From NCBI GenBank assembly GCA_903915655.1, contig CAIWTU010000158.1:16095-80094 (forward strand): a stretch of DNA of 64,000 nucleotides, in the 5' to 3' direction. A program made the translations under genes and the position numbers. Positions 20,397 through 29,642 of the stretch are shown piece by piece. Origin of the DNA: an uncultured Geobacter sp. GTDB taxonomy: Bacteria > Desulfobacterota > Desulfuromonadia > Geobacterales > Geobacteraceae. The notes beneath the pieces were generated by a model that ran no database searches, had not been told where the DNA came from, and worked only from the letters and a program-made list of their open reading frames with translations. The first letter of the stretch is position 1. Every line of letters begins with the position of its first letter.

Positions 20397-21497
20397 CTAG
20401 CTGTTGCCAACTGCTGCGGCCAGCGCAGCCCGGACTATCCCTGCTGCGGCATTCTCGTATGAGTATTCGGCGCTAATCTCTCTCGCACGGTTACTGAACC
20501 TGGCATACAGATCGTCTCCCTCGAGAAGCAAAACCAATCGCTCCACCCACAGTTCTGCAATAGGTTCGCAGACGTAGCCGTTTTCTCCGTCACGCACCAA
20601 TTCACCCGCCACCCCGGCATATGGAGTTGTCACGACCGGAAGACCTGCTGCGCAGGCCTCGTTCGCTACGACTCCCCAGGGATCGTCGTAAGTAGGGAAC
20701 AGAAAAACCCGGGCCGAAGCATAAAGTGAGGGGAGTTCTTGCTGGGATGCAAAGCCGTGGAAGTTATAATTCGATAGCCTGTATTTCTCGACGAGAGCCC
20801 GCATTTCACTCTCCATCGGCCCCTTCCCGACAAAGAGAATCGAGATATCCCTGCCAAGCCTGTTCTGAAGGGCAGCCGCAACCTCGACTGCAAAGAGAGG
20901 GTTTTTCCGCTCTACGAACCTCCCGCAAAAAATCAGATCAAAACGCTTCGCGGCGGTTACTGCCATAAAACGGCTATTGTCCGCACAAAGGTGGGATTGG
21001 AATAAAAGCCCGGCACTTAATCCGTATGACTCATAGAGTCTCTTTGTCTTCAGACTTGCACCAATGAAGACCGCTGAAAACCGGTAAACGAAACTTCTCA
21101 CCCAGCGGTGGAGGAATGAAAATTTTGCCTCTGACACAACGGTCCCATCGCTGAAAGGAACGTGCTTTCGCCTGTTTACAAGAGTATAGCAAAATGCATA
21201 CAGAGCCGTCGGATTAAAACTGGTCGTTATCACTACGTCCGGGTTTAATCTTTTAAGCTGGCCGAATATATCAGGATTATTGTGAATGACCTCTTCGGTA
21301 CTGCCGGACTTTTTATAGAACCGTTCCTTCAGGAAGACAGCTTCAAACGCGATTGCATCGTAGTCCCAACTGCTCCAGGGGTATCTCTCGGCACAGAAGA
21401 TGACACTAAAATATATCTCTTTACTTTTCGCAATGAGATTAAATACAGGAACACGGTAAGGTGGAGGTACGTTTGTAACCAATACAACTTTAAGCAT
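20397..21497 (-). CDS. glycosyltransferase family 4
   Basis: A 366-residue GT4-type enzyme. It starts MLKVVLVTNVPPPYRVPVFN, has FDLIFCGRFVERKNPLFAVE at the start of the donor-binding half, ILFVGKGPMESEMRALV, and the EX7E region VVANEACAAGLPVVTTPYAG. GGAAC lies about 8 bases before the ATG. It adds one of the sugars of the repeat unit; the linkage is unknown. Confidence 0.86.
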   Translation of the reverse strand: MLKVVLVTNVPPPYRVPVFNLIAKSKEIYFSVIFCAERYPWSSWDYDAIAFEAVFLKERFYKKSGSTEEVIHNNPDIFGQLKRLNPDVVITTSFNPTALYAFCYTLVNRRKHVPFSDGTVVSEAKFSFLHRWVRSFVYRFSAVFIGASLKTKRLYESYGLSAGLLFQSHLCADNSRFMAVTAAKRFDLIFCGRFVERKNPLFAVEVAAALQNRLGRDISILFVGKGPMESEMRALVEKYRLSNYNFHGFASQQELPSLYASARVFLFPTYDDPWGVVANEACAAGLPVVTTPYAGVAGELVRDGENGYVCEPIAELWVERLVLLLEGDDLYARFSNRAREISAEYSYENAAAGIVRAALAAAVGNS

Positions 21498-21583
21498 ATT
21501 TTTCAGTTCCAGATTTCACCTTGTAATAATATCAAAGACCGGCGCCTGATTTCTTTTTATGCATTTTCTTAGAACATGGCTGC

Positions 21584-22786
21584 TCATGTCATATCAACCA
21601 TCCACTTTCTGAAACTTCGATACTTCTCCAGCTGTATCGAAGCGATATGAGCCAGATGGTCAATCCGTGTGCCGATGGGGATATACTGGTAGGTATGGGA
21701 AGCCATGCGGCTGTCCTTCACTTGATAGAGGATATCCTGCACCATATTCCCCCAACGGGTAATCGGCATCAGGTCTAGCGTAAGGCCGGCATGGGCGGAC
21801 GGCAGCAGCATATTCGATCCATGCACCCCTATAACCTGTCGGCTTTCGGCATATATTTCGCACAATTTCTTCTCTGTATTCTCATCAAACCCGCGGACAC
21901 GCTGGTCATCGATCCATGACGGAAATTTTGTCGTGGTTCCGAGTCCTGCCACAGTGTAGATGGCATGGGGAAATTTATGCCTCATGAGGGAGAACAATCT
22001 CCTTACCCTCCGATTCTGCAGCACAAGAAAAGGTCGAGCTATCCCCAATTTTGAAACAATCTTAGGCAGATACCAGCCGTCAAGCCAGGGACGGTCCTCA
22101 CGCCAGACAAAGGTTATGCGGAAAACTCCTTTATCGAAGTTGTGTTTTTCTACACCGGTAAAACGCTCAATAGTAAAATCCTTCGGATGGGAATGGGCTC
22201 TGCCCAGGAAAATCGTTTCGAACCTCTCGCATTCCCTTGTGAGCAGTTGGTTAAATTGAAGGTAGTAATTTCTCGCCTTTGCGAGAGGGATCTTTGCCGT
22301 CCAGATTTCCGCAACACCAGAAGGAACCATCCAACGCAAAAAAGGTGGAATGAGCAGCACCAGTCCTAACTCCTTATTGCCATTCAAATATGCTTCCGCG
22401 TTAAGGAGTTTCAGGAGAGAATGGCCATAAAGAAAATCGATACAATCGAGTATCAGGACCTCCTTGCAGTCCCTGAATTTTTCAACCTTAAGCGTCAACC
22501 CCGGATAGTCCCTTGGATTCTGCAGGGATTCCAGGAAGGGCTTGCCGAACCAGCGTCTTGAATACGAATTATTAATGAGCAGTTCGCCCGTTGTCATATT
22601 CACCCTACAGGGGTCCATTTCAGCGTGTCCCACCTGGAAATCGTCGACAATTTCCGAGCGGCAAGCCGGACAGATGGAAACGGCGCACACATGAATCCCC
22701 TGCCATAGAACCCTTTCCGGAGAAAGAACTGTACTGCAGGAAAGGCAGTACATTTCATGGTCAATATTCGGCTTGATCTGGATCAA
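21584..22786 (-). CDS. putative glycosyltransferase with N-terminal zinc ribbon (GT61-like C-terminus)
   Basis: A 400-residue protein. The first 45 residues carry two CxxC pairs (CLSC ... CPAC), a zinc-ribbon-like module. The C-terminal part has VIGVHGSNMLLPSAHAGLTLDLMP, which resembles the conserved end of GT61 (DUF563) enzymes, where an HGS/A-x-L motif is typical. The middle is unrecognised. The start is TTG, overlapping the previous stop as TTGA, with GAGGA about 8 bases upstream; ATG at 22753 is an alternative but would remove part of the first CxxC region. The function is inferred mainly from locus context. Confidence 0.6.
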   Translation of the reverse strand: MIQIKPNIDHEMYCLSCSTVLSPERVLWQGIHVCAVSICPACRSEIVDDFQVGHAEMDPCRVNMTTGELLINNSYSRRWFGKPFLESLQNPRDYPGLTLKVEKFRDCKEVLILDCIDFLYGHSLLKLLNAEAYLNGNKELGLVLLIPPFLRWMVPSGVAEIWTAKIPLAKARNYYLQFNQLLTRECERFETIFLGRAHSHPKDFTIERFTGVEKHNFDKGVFRITFVWREDRPWLDGWYLPKIVSKLGIARPFLVLQNRRVRRLFSLMRHKFPHAIYTVAGLGTTTKFPSWIDDQRVRGFDENTEKKLCEIYAESRQVIGVHGSNMLLPSAHAGLTLDLMPITRWGNMVQDILYQVKDSRMASHTYQYIPIGTRIDHLAHIASIQLEKYRSFRKWMVDMT

Positions 22787-23778
22787 GATTGTGAATCCTC
22801 GGTAATTGACTGATTTTTCCTACTACCTACTAAATAATAATTTTCGGACAAATGCTCGATGTCCCATTTTTGCCAGACTACATCTCTATTGACATTTTTC
22901 CAATTGTCGAAATATTCAATGTTATTAACTTCACCAAAGCTATTCTTATAGGCAAGAAGAAATGTATCGAAATTTGCGACAAGCGGTAAAACGGCATTTC
23001 TCAAGTATACAGGAATTTCGCTGATTGACCATGTAGCAACAAACATGGAATTACTCGACTCGAAATATTCCTTAATACACACCCCTAATTCCTGAAGATC
23101 CGATATGCATAATACTCCAGTCTTTGCCTCCCTAAACGTATCTAAAGAGTGAACCTGAATGCCAATCGATTTCAGATAATAGCTTTGCAGTGCATTAAAA
23201 GCCGGAAAATCAAAGATGATGTATTTTCCTGAAAATCCCAAATTGAAGAACAACCTACACATACTGCCATAGCCACCACCGAATTCGAGGACATATTTCA
23301 TATCATGAACCTCTGAACCGGTCTTTTCTTCAAATTGAGCAAGATGGTATGCATGATGGATCAAATTGCCGCTGCTTGATTTGTAGAAGAGGTAAGGAAC
23401 CGGATTCCCGATGGATGATTCTTTGATTGCCGCGCGCCAACGCGTGTTCCAGTTCGGGCAACTCTTGAGATACTTAAGCTCTGTAAAGATAAAGCGCGCA
23501 AAAACAATAAACATTGTTTCAGCTACGGGACTCCACCGCAAAAACTCTCTCGGTTCTTGGTTCAAAACGAGTTGGCGCAGACGATTTAAATAATTTATCC
23601 AGACTGCTTCTGATGGAAGTAAATCAGTTTTTGTTATTACCGGTAATTCAAAGAAAGACGCACGAAACTCAGAAAGTAAATCCTTTTCATGGTTTGTCAG
23701 GACTGGCAGCGGTTTATTATATGCGATGCATAATAATTTATTAAGCAAATGTTTAATAAAAGGGTTTAATTCTATCAT
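22783..23778 (-). CDS. putative sugar O-methyltransferase
   Basis: A 331-residue protein matching the 'putative sugar O-methyltransferase' family seen in polysaccharide loci. It has YVLEFGGGYGSMCRLFFNLG as the SAM-binding loop, preceded by LIHHAYHLAQFEEKTG and followed by KYIIFDFPAFNALQSYYL. Base composition is more AT-rich than in the flanking metabolic genes. The ATG at 23778 has AAGG about 9 bases upstream; the longer frame to 23811 begins with TTG and has no site. It overlaps the next gene by 4 bases. Confidence 0.75.
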   Translation of the reverse strand: MIELNPFIKHLLNKLLCIAYNKPLPVLTNHEKDLLSEFRASFFELPVITKTDLLPSEAVWINYLNRLRQLVLNQEPREFLRWSPVAETMFIVFARFIFTELKYLKSCPNWNTRWRAAIKESSIGNPVPYLFYKSSSGNLIHHAYHLAQFEEKTGSEVHDMKYVLEFGGGYGSMCRLFFNLGFSGKYIIFDFPAFNALQSYYLKSIGIQVHSLDTFREAKTGVLCISDLQELGVCIKEYFESSNSMFVATWSISEIPVYLRNAVLPLVANFDTFLLAYKNSFGEVNNIEYFDNWKNVNRDVVWQKWDIEHLSENYYLVGSRKNQSITEDSQS

Positions 23779-23893
23779 CGCCGACAGCCTTCTGACAAAT
23801 TTTATAAACAATAATTACATTATGAAATAGTTTGTTATTCAACATGTTTAACGTAAACCCTGACTGAAACAGATAATTGATACGACTAACGCT

Positions 23894-25213
23894 TCAAAAT
23901 CTGAATTTCCAGGGGGTGAGAATAGCCTTGATCATTATAAACAAGTTTTTTCTAACCTCCGAATAGAAGATATCCATAAAAAATACCATGACAAAAAACG
24001 AAATTATCATAGCCCATATTGCACCTATCGATGCATATTTCGGTATCAGGATATAGTTTAGGACTATATTGATTATTGAACCTGTAATGGCAGTCACCAG
24101 TGAATATCGGAAAAGGTTTTCATTTGCAATGAAGAGGTTCTTTGCAACACCGAAGTTCGCAAAAAACAGCCTCACCGCAAACAGTGAAAGAAGAACACCG
24201 GCTGACCGATACTCGTCACCGTAGAAAAGGATAACGATCTGATCTGCGAAGAGGTAAATCGGCAGAGCTGTGATCAGAAACAGGATGAACATCAGCCGAT
24301 AGACCTTTAGAAGCCGATCATAGTAAAGCTTTTCGCTGCTCGCCTTTGCGCTTGTTATGGCAGGAGCAACCGAATTCATCACCACCATCGGAATAAATCC
24401 AAAAGCTTCTATAAGCCTCATTGCCGCGGAATATTGTCCAACCTCTTGGTCTCCGATCATATCACCAAGCATTACCTGGTCAATTCTTGCCTGGATATAT
24501 ATGGCGACACCGGTAAAAATGAGCGGCCAGCTATTTTTGATCAGCTCCTTGGCCCGTTCCGGATTAACATGCCACTGCATGAGAAAGTGACCCTGCCGGT
24601 TGTAAACAACGACGAGACAGGCCGCACCGATGATAATTTCCGCCAATCCGGCCCACGCGAAAGCTATTAGCGGAGCTTTGAGAAAAATGAGCAGAATCTT
24701 TCCCCCTGAGCCGAGAAGGAAGGCGGTATTTTTCGCGAAGACAATAAACTTCGACTGATACTGGGACCGGAACCAGAAGCTTATTGTGTCGAAGGCTTGA
24801 AAAAAGATGCCAGCGGAGGTGAGTCCAACGAGCCAGATTGCCAGAGTGTCGGACGGACGCAACAGCCAGATAGCTGTCATTGTCATGACGAATGCAGCCG
24901 CCCCTCCAAGCATCTTCATTACAAAGGCAGAACCGAGAGTTACCGCAGTGCACGCGGGGTCGAGGACGATATCCCGCACGACAATGCTTTCCAGCCCCAG
25001 CGTGGCAATAGAAGAGAATATAGCGACAAACGCCACGGCATAATTGAAGATTCCGAACTGCTCAGGTCCCAGGTAGCGGGCCGTCAGGGCAGCGACAATA
25101 AGCCCGAGTCCCATGCGCAGGATGTTGTCCGCAACAAGCCAGCCCGAGTTGGCAACAATTTTTTGTAGAGTTTCACGCCCGGCCAACCTGCTTCTAATAT
25201 GGGAAATAAGCAT
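23894..25213 (-). CDS. oligosaccharide flippase (Wzx-like)
   Basis: A protein of about 439 residues with 12-14 hydrophobic segments, of the polysaccharide biosynthesis/MOP flippase family. It moves the lipid-linked repeat unit across the inner membrane. Diagnostic stretches are TARYLGPEQFGIFNYAVAFV near the N-terminus, IQARIDQVMLGDMIGDQEVG in the middle, and GSIINIVLNYILIPKYASIG. The frame is open to 25261 with a TTG start overlapping the polymerase gene; I prefer the ATG at 25213, but neither has a strong ribosome site. Confidence 0.87.
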   Translation of the reverse strand: MLISHIRSRLAGRETLQKIVANSGWLVADNILRMGLGLIVAALTARYLGPEQFGIFNYAVAFVAIFSSIATLGLESIVVRDIVLDPACTAVTLGSAFVMKMLGGAAAFVMTMTAIWLLRPSDTLAIWLVGLTSAGIFFQAFDTISFWFRSQYQSKFIVFAKNTAFLLGSGGKILLIFLKAPLIAFAWAGLAEIIIGAACLVVVYNRQGHFLMQWHVNPERAKELIKNSWPLIFTGVAIYIQARIDQVMLGDMIGDQEVGQYSAAMRLIEAFGFIPMVVMNSVAPAITSAKASSEKLYYDRLLKVYRLMFILFLITALPIYLFADQIVILFYGDEYRSAGVLLSLFAVRLFFANFGVAKNLFIANENLFRYSLVTAITGSIINIVLNYILIPKYASIGAIWAMIISFFVMVFFMDIFYSEVRKNLFIMIKAILTPWKFRF

Positions 25214-25236
25214 CAGCAATTGTCTTAGCCCAGCCT

Positions 25237-26433
25237 TTATTTTGACGTTTGCACCTGGCAAACTGTCATGTCGCCGACATTCGAGGGATGTCTGTCCAAT
25301 TCGGAGTTAATGTAAGTAATTCCGGCAAATATGTAAAACAGAAACATGAAGTCAAAATATATCGATACATTATCCGACAATAAAATTATGTTTACATATA
25401 ACAGCAGAACAAACATCCCTGCACTCTTAGTGCACATTCTGTACAGGAAGTATATCCAAACAGTAAACATTATGACGCCGTACTCTATGTAATATTTAAG
25501 AACATCAGAATGCATATTGTCTATAACAGAATGCTGAGATCGCAAGAAACGTGTCACGGCGCCAAGACCTGAGCCAAAAAATTGCTTTTGTTTGAAAACA
25601 TCGAGTATGTTCGGAAACAATTCCTGTCGTCCCATGCTGAGAACATTCGAAGAGATGCCGGAGAGGGCTTCGATCATTTCATCGAAATCGCCAAAGGCGA
25701 ATTTCATAAGTAAAAAGACAAACAGGCAGTTGAGAGCAACCATGACAGCGGGCACAACTTTGCTATTCCTCAAATCAACTTTTTTAACCGCACAAAGGAG
25801 CAGGTAAAACGGTACATTGACGAGTATTGCAAAAAGAACTATCCTTTTAAACCCTAGGATAGCAAGCAACAGCGCAAAGAAGAAATATCTGTATTCCCTT
25901 GTTGTTAAATAATAAAGGGCAAATAATCCAAAATAGAAGGAAAAGGTACTTTCGGTCACCATTCTTGAAGTTCGAAGAGATTCCAGGAAGTTTATGTTTA
26001 TCTTGGGCAGCACCGGGATTATTTCCATGAAATAGGCAAAGGCCATCCCCCAGAAAAGAATCTTTACATAGTATTGCAGATATTCTTGTCGATAGTATTT
26101 TGCGAAGATCATGAGGGATATGATCGGTGAAAGAATGAAATATGCTTCTTCGAAGTAACGTTGGTTCAAATCCTTCCTCATCAGCAAGACAATGCCGGTC
26201 AGGATAACAAGTCCTATATATAACTTCAGAAAATACTTTACAGGTTTAGAAAACTCCTCAACTTCTTGCCGAACTGATGAAACGCTGATTGATACAATGA
26301 TAAATGCAACAAATGGAAGGGCGTATTTCACGTAATGAAGAGAGGGAATGACGGTTGCGATGGAAAGGAATCCCAGGTATACAACCAGGATAAAGGTGAA
26401 GACTGAACTGTTTTTTATTGCCAGTTCATACAT
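25237..26433 (-). CDS. O-antigen/exopolysaccharide polymerase-like membrane protein (Wzy-like)
   Basis: A 398-residue protein with about 10-12 hydrophobic segments and a large periplasmic-type loop containing GMGRQELFPNILDVFKQKQFFGSGLG. That pattern (R/GxxLxxxxxxxFxxxPxxGxG) is the Wzy/O-antigen ligase family hallmark. Position between Wzx and Wzz supports a polymerase rather than a ligase. Sequence identity in such proteins is always low, so the call rests on topology, the loop and context. Confidence 0.72.
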   Translation of the reverse strand: MYELAIKNSSVFTFILVVYLGFLSIATVIPSLHYVKYALPFVAFIIVSISVSSVRQEVEEFSKPVKYFLKLYIGLVILTGIVLLMRKDLNQRYFEEAYFILSPIISLMIFAKYYRQEYLQYYVKILFWGMAFAYFMEIIPVLPKININFLESLRTSRMVTESTFSFYFGLFALYYLTTREYRYFFFALLLAILGFKRIVLFAILVNVPFYLLLCAVKKVDLRNSKVVPAVMVALNCLFVFLLMKFAFGDFDEMIEALSGISSNVLSMGRQELFPNILDVFKQKQFFGSGLGAVTRFLRSQHSVIDNMHSDVLKYYIEYGVIMFTVWIYFLYRMCTKSAGMFVLLLYVNIILLSDNVSIYFDFMFLFYIFAGITYINSELDRHPSNVGDMTVCQVQTSK

Positions 26434-26517
26434 TGCGGGCTCGAAAAGTCGGGAATATTATAGATCTGCCGAAAAGGTCTGACTCTCTGCTTGTCATATG
26501 ATTAGAGGCATGCATCA

Positions 26518-27693
26518 TTATCTGGCTGACTTGAAGTGCCTCGAAAGTTTTTTCCAGCCATCTTTCTCTATGTCAGGCATTTTCTCAAGATACTCAAAGA
26601 CGAAAGCTGCAAAAACCGAGAGCAGAAATGCGGCAACGGTTGAAATAAGAACGATAAACGTCCGTTCTGGTTTGCTCTTCTTATCAGGTGTTCGAGCTTT
26701 TTGGATTATCTGGATCGCTGAGAAATTCTTGGCCTCATTCATTTTTGCCATTTCGTAATTCTTCATAAGTAAATCAAAAAGGTTTTCCTGGATTTTGTAT
26801 TCCCGCATGAGCCTGGCATACTCCTCACCCAGCACGGGAACTTTGCCTGCCCCAAGTATTGAACTGCCCCCATCGTTTCCCTCCATACGGCTCACCTGCG
26901 ATTTGATGCCGGCTATGGAGCTTTTGACGCTTATAACTTCCTGGTTGGAATCCGTCTGGTAACTCCGCAGTGTAGCCAGTTGGACCTCCTGGGCAGCCAA
27001 TTGAGCTTGCAGCCTGGCAATCCCTTCAATGGTAGCCTTTGTCTGTGCCGGCATATCTATGGTTTTGTTTTTCATTGAAAAATTTTTCAGCGCTTCCGCT
27101 GCTTTCAGCATGTCCGATTTTACCCTGACAAGCCTTTCCTCGAGGAATTTCCTGCCTAGCCCAGCACCGGAAGTATTCAAACTGATGAGAAGGTTCATAA
27201 GCTCTTCAGTAAAAGCGTTTGCAATGTCGGCAGCCCTTTTCGGGTCTTCATCCTCCACAGACAACGTGATAATACCGGACTTTTTAGACGCTTCAACGGT
27301 AAGGGTTTTGTTAAGTTTTTTATAGGCATCCACCCTGTATTTCGTTCCATAAAGTTCCATAAGCTTGAAACGATCAATAACCGGATCCTTGACGCTCTTA
27401 CTTTCGAGCATTCCTGCATAAAGATCCGAGGGGGTTGGCTTGCCCAGAACGCTCCCTGCCAGGTTCGACAACCCTGAAGGAGGGGTAATCGTCAGGGTCT
27501 GATCCAGCTGTGAGGGTACAAGGAGGGTATCTGCTGTATACCTTACAGGCAGAAGTAAGCTTACTAGAATAGATGCGGCAAACGCGCCCGTTGTCAAAAA
27601 GAGAATCATCCGCTTGTGCTTGAGGACCACCTCAAGATAGTCGGTAAGACGGCAGATCTCCATATTGTTTTCATCTATTGATTGCAATGTCAT
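26518..27693 (-). CDS. Wzz-family chain-length regulator (polysaccharide co-polymerase)
   Basis: A 391-residue inner-membrane protein. The N-terminal membrane segment lies at about 30-55 (ILFLTTGAFAASILVSLLLP), a long periplasmic coiled-coil region at about 170-300, and the C-terminal membrane segment FIVLISTVAAFLLSVFAAFV is preceded by the proline-rich RTPDKKSKP. This is the classic Wzz layout. It has no cytoplasmic kinase domain. GGAAG precedes the ATG at 27693; the longer frame starts with TTG. Confidence 0.85.
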   Translation of the reverse strand: MTLQSIDENNMEICRLTDYLEVVLKHKRMILFLTTGAFAASILVSLLLPVRYTADTLLVPSQLDQTLTITPPSGLSNLAGSVLGKPTPSDLYAGMLESKSVKDPVIDRFKLMELYGTKYRVDAYKKLNKTLTVEASKKSGIITLSVEDEDPKRAADIANAFTEELMNLLISLNTSGAGLGRKFLEERLVRVKSDMLKAAEALKNFSMKNKTIDMPAQTKATIEGIARLQAQLAAQEVQLATLRSYQTDSNQEVISVKSSIAGIKSQVSRMEGNDGGSSILGAGKVPVLGEEYARLMREYKIQENLFDLLMKNYEMAKMNEAKNFSAIQIIQKARTPDKKSKPERTFIVLISTVAAFLLSVFAAFVFEYLEKMPDIEKDGWKKLSRHFKSAR

Positions 27694-27710
27694 GTCTCTA
27701 CTTCCAAATA

Positions 27711-28463
27711 TCAATACGCCACAATGGCAATTTCAGAAAACATTTCAGGCCACACTCTACCCATCATGAATTCGACACTCTTTATCTTCAAGTGCTCACA
27801 ACCATAACCACATTTCAATATTTGAGTAAAACCGCAATATTCTGTGAGCATTCTGTCAAGCGATCTGTAAGTGAAATAATGAAGATGACCATCATCATAC
27901 ATATCGACCTGATTTTTTTCATAAGTTGTCAAACCTTCATTGGCAGATGCAGTGGAAGGGAATTGTCCCAAAAACAACTTAATTCTTCGTGTATATTTTG
28001 CAATATTAGGAGTATCGATATATATGAATCCACCGGGCTTTAACAGCTTTCTGATTTTTTGCATTGCCCGCAAAGGATCAATGAGATGTTCGATAAGTGC
28101 AACCATGACAATGGCATCAAATTGCTTTTCCCAGGATTCTGGTACTAGCTCGGCATTTATCTGATAGATTTCAAACCGACTATCAGTTAAGTTTTGCCGC
28201 AAGAATGATGCGCCTTGCTCAGTAAACTCGCTTATATAATATGATTCTATATTATCATTATATTTCATCAGGCTGCGGGCTATACGACCGTCGCCCCCGC
28301 TTAACTCAAGAACTTTTCCCCCCTTGAATAATTTACTAAAATAATGGACGCAGCCTTCAAAACGCCCACAGGGGTATTGCCTCATGGGGATATATTCATT
28401 TGCATATTTTGGATAGGCAGAAAGATATTTTTTATTGTAATGTCTTTCCAAATTGTCATGCAT
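27711..28463 (-). CDS. class I SAM-dependent methyltransferase
   Basis: A 250-residue Methyltransf_23/11-type enzyme. Motif I is VLELSGGDGRIARSLM, the motif IV region is FDAIVMVALIEHLIDPL, followed by LLKPGGFIYIDTPN. Found in the polysaccharide locus, it probably methylates a sugar or an intermediate (inference). AAGGG lies about 6 bases before the ATG. Low GC content, like the Wzx/Wzy genes. Confidence 0.8.
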   Translation of the reverse strand: MHDNLERHYNKKYLSAYPKYANEYIPMRQYPCGRFEGCVHYFSKLFKGGKVLELSGGDGRIARSLMKYNDNIESYYISEFTEQGASFLRQNLTDSRFEIYQINAELVPESWEKQFDAIVMVALIEHLIDPLRAMQKIRKLLKPGGFIYIDTPNIAKYTRRIKLFLGQFPSTASANEGLTTYEKNQVDMYDDGHLHYFTYRSLDRMLTEYCGFTQILKCGYGCEHLKIKSVEFMMGRVWPEMFSEIAIVAY

Positions 28464-28556
28464 TACATTACCCTTGTATCAAATAACGTCCAAGTTCTGC
28501 AACATTTCTTACTCATTGGGGTCGGACCAAGCTATTGTCAGATATAGCTGATACTG

Positions 28557-29537
28557 TCAAAAATACCGTATGATTTTTCTTGCCACTGCTTTTATTCTGG
28601 AATGAACCGGGTCCGGAAGCAACCTGTGCAGTACGGACGATAATTTATTCGCCCATGACGGCGTGTAAATGAATTCTCTGAACTGCTTCTTGTCCGCTAT
28701 TTTGTTCCTGCAGACGTAAGCGGGGTGGCGTAAAGGAAACTCCATGGCAAAGGTTTTCATGTTTGCAGCTGGTAAGGAGGCGCTGGTGAGATGGGTTCCG
28801 TCAGATCCAAATCCGATGTTGGAAATGAGATTGACATTAGGCATTATATTCAGTCCTGAATTCAGCATCTTGGAAAAACCCCATTGGTAGTCCCACGTAT
28901 CCATATCGCCGGAATAAACTTTATCGTATACAGATAGCCTGAAACTGCCTTCCCGCTTGCTATCGCAAAAATCCGGATAAACATTATTTCTTCTGATCTC
29001 CGGCCACAGCGTCATATCGACATCGTTATGCTGCCATGCCCTCCGCCAGGAAGCCCATCCCCAAATGGAGCCGAATTTTGAAAAGTAATAGCTGTGAACG
29101 CACTTTTGTTGGCGACTGAAAAAATTCGTTCCCGATATCTGCATTACCCTGGCATCATCCCTGTATCTACTGAGAAGCTCTTGGCAATATCGGAAAAAAG
29201 TCGGGTGGGGAAGGCAGTCGTCCTCAAGAATTATCCCTTCTTCTTCGTTCTCGAAGAACCAGTTCAAAGCAGAACTGACCGCTCTTTTACATCCGAGATT
29301 TCCTTCATGGTACAGGGTTTTGACTTTGCACTCCCAGTCGATCCCCTCTATTATCTGTCGCACTGCCTGACACTTTTCTCTTTCACCCGCTTTATCCTCA
29401 GAAGGCCCATCTGCTGCGACATATAATCTGGCAGGCTTAGCATCACGCAAGGCATTAAAAACCTGCCTTGTCGCATCCGGTCGTTTATATACGATTAAGA
29501 GTACTGAAATGTCAAGAGGTTTACAGGTCATAGCCAT
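28557..29537 (-). CDS. glycosyltransferase (GT-A, family 2-like)
   Basis: A 326-residue GT-A fold protein. It begins DISVLLIVYKRPDATRQVFN and has the donor-binding acidic motif EEGIILEDDCLPHPTFFRYC (LEDDC as DxD equivalent). FGSIWGWASWRRAWQHND follows, a stretch typical of this 'sugar transferase / HlpA-like' subfamily. It is the first gene of the minus-strand exopolysaccharide locus, downstream of the terminator at 29.6 kb. Donor unknown. Confidence 0.8.
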   Translation of the reverse strand: MAMTCKPLDISVLLIVYKRPDATRQVFNALRDAKPARLYVAADGPSEDKAGEREKCQAVRQIIEGIDWECKVKTLYHEGNLGCKRAVSSALNWFFENEEEGIILEDDCLPHPTFFRYCQELLSRYRDDARVMQISGTNFFSRQQKCVHSYYFSKFGSIWGWASWRRAWQHNDVDMTLWPEIRRNNVYPDFCDSKREGSFRLSVYDKVYSGDMDTWDYQWGFSKMLNSGLNIMPNVNLISNIGFGSDGTHLTSASLPAANMKTFAMEFPLRHPAYVCRNKIADKKQFREFIYTPSWANKLSSVLHRLLPDPVHSRIKAVARKIIRYF

Positions 29538-29580
29538 CTGTCATAAGGGTAGTTAGTCAATCGGTATTTTCCCGGAAACA

Positions 29581-29613
29581 AATAAAAAGGTGACTGAAAT
29601 AACTTCAGCCACC
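29581..29613 (-). terminator. rho-independent terminator after the 29.6-30.5 kb surface protein gene
   Basis: On the minus strand GGTGGCTGAAG...TTTCAGTCACC forms a 10-bp stem with one internal mismatch, directly followed by TTTTTATT. It separates the surface-protein gene from the exopolysaccharide locus. Confidence 0.75.
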
Positions 29614-29642
29614 TCCTGATCTGCGTGAGTGTTCAGAGTTGG

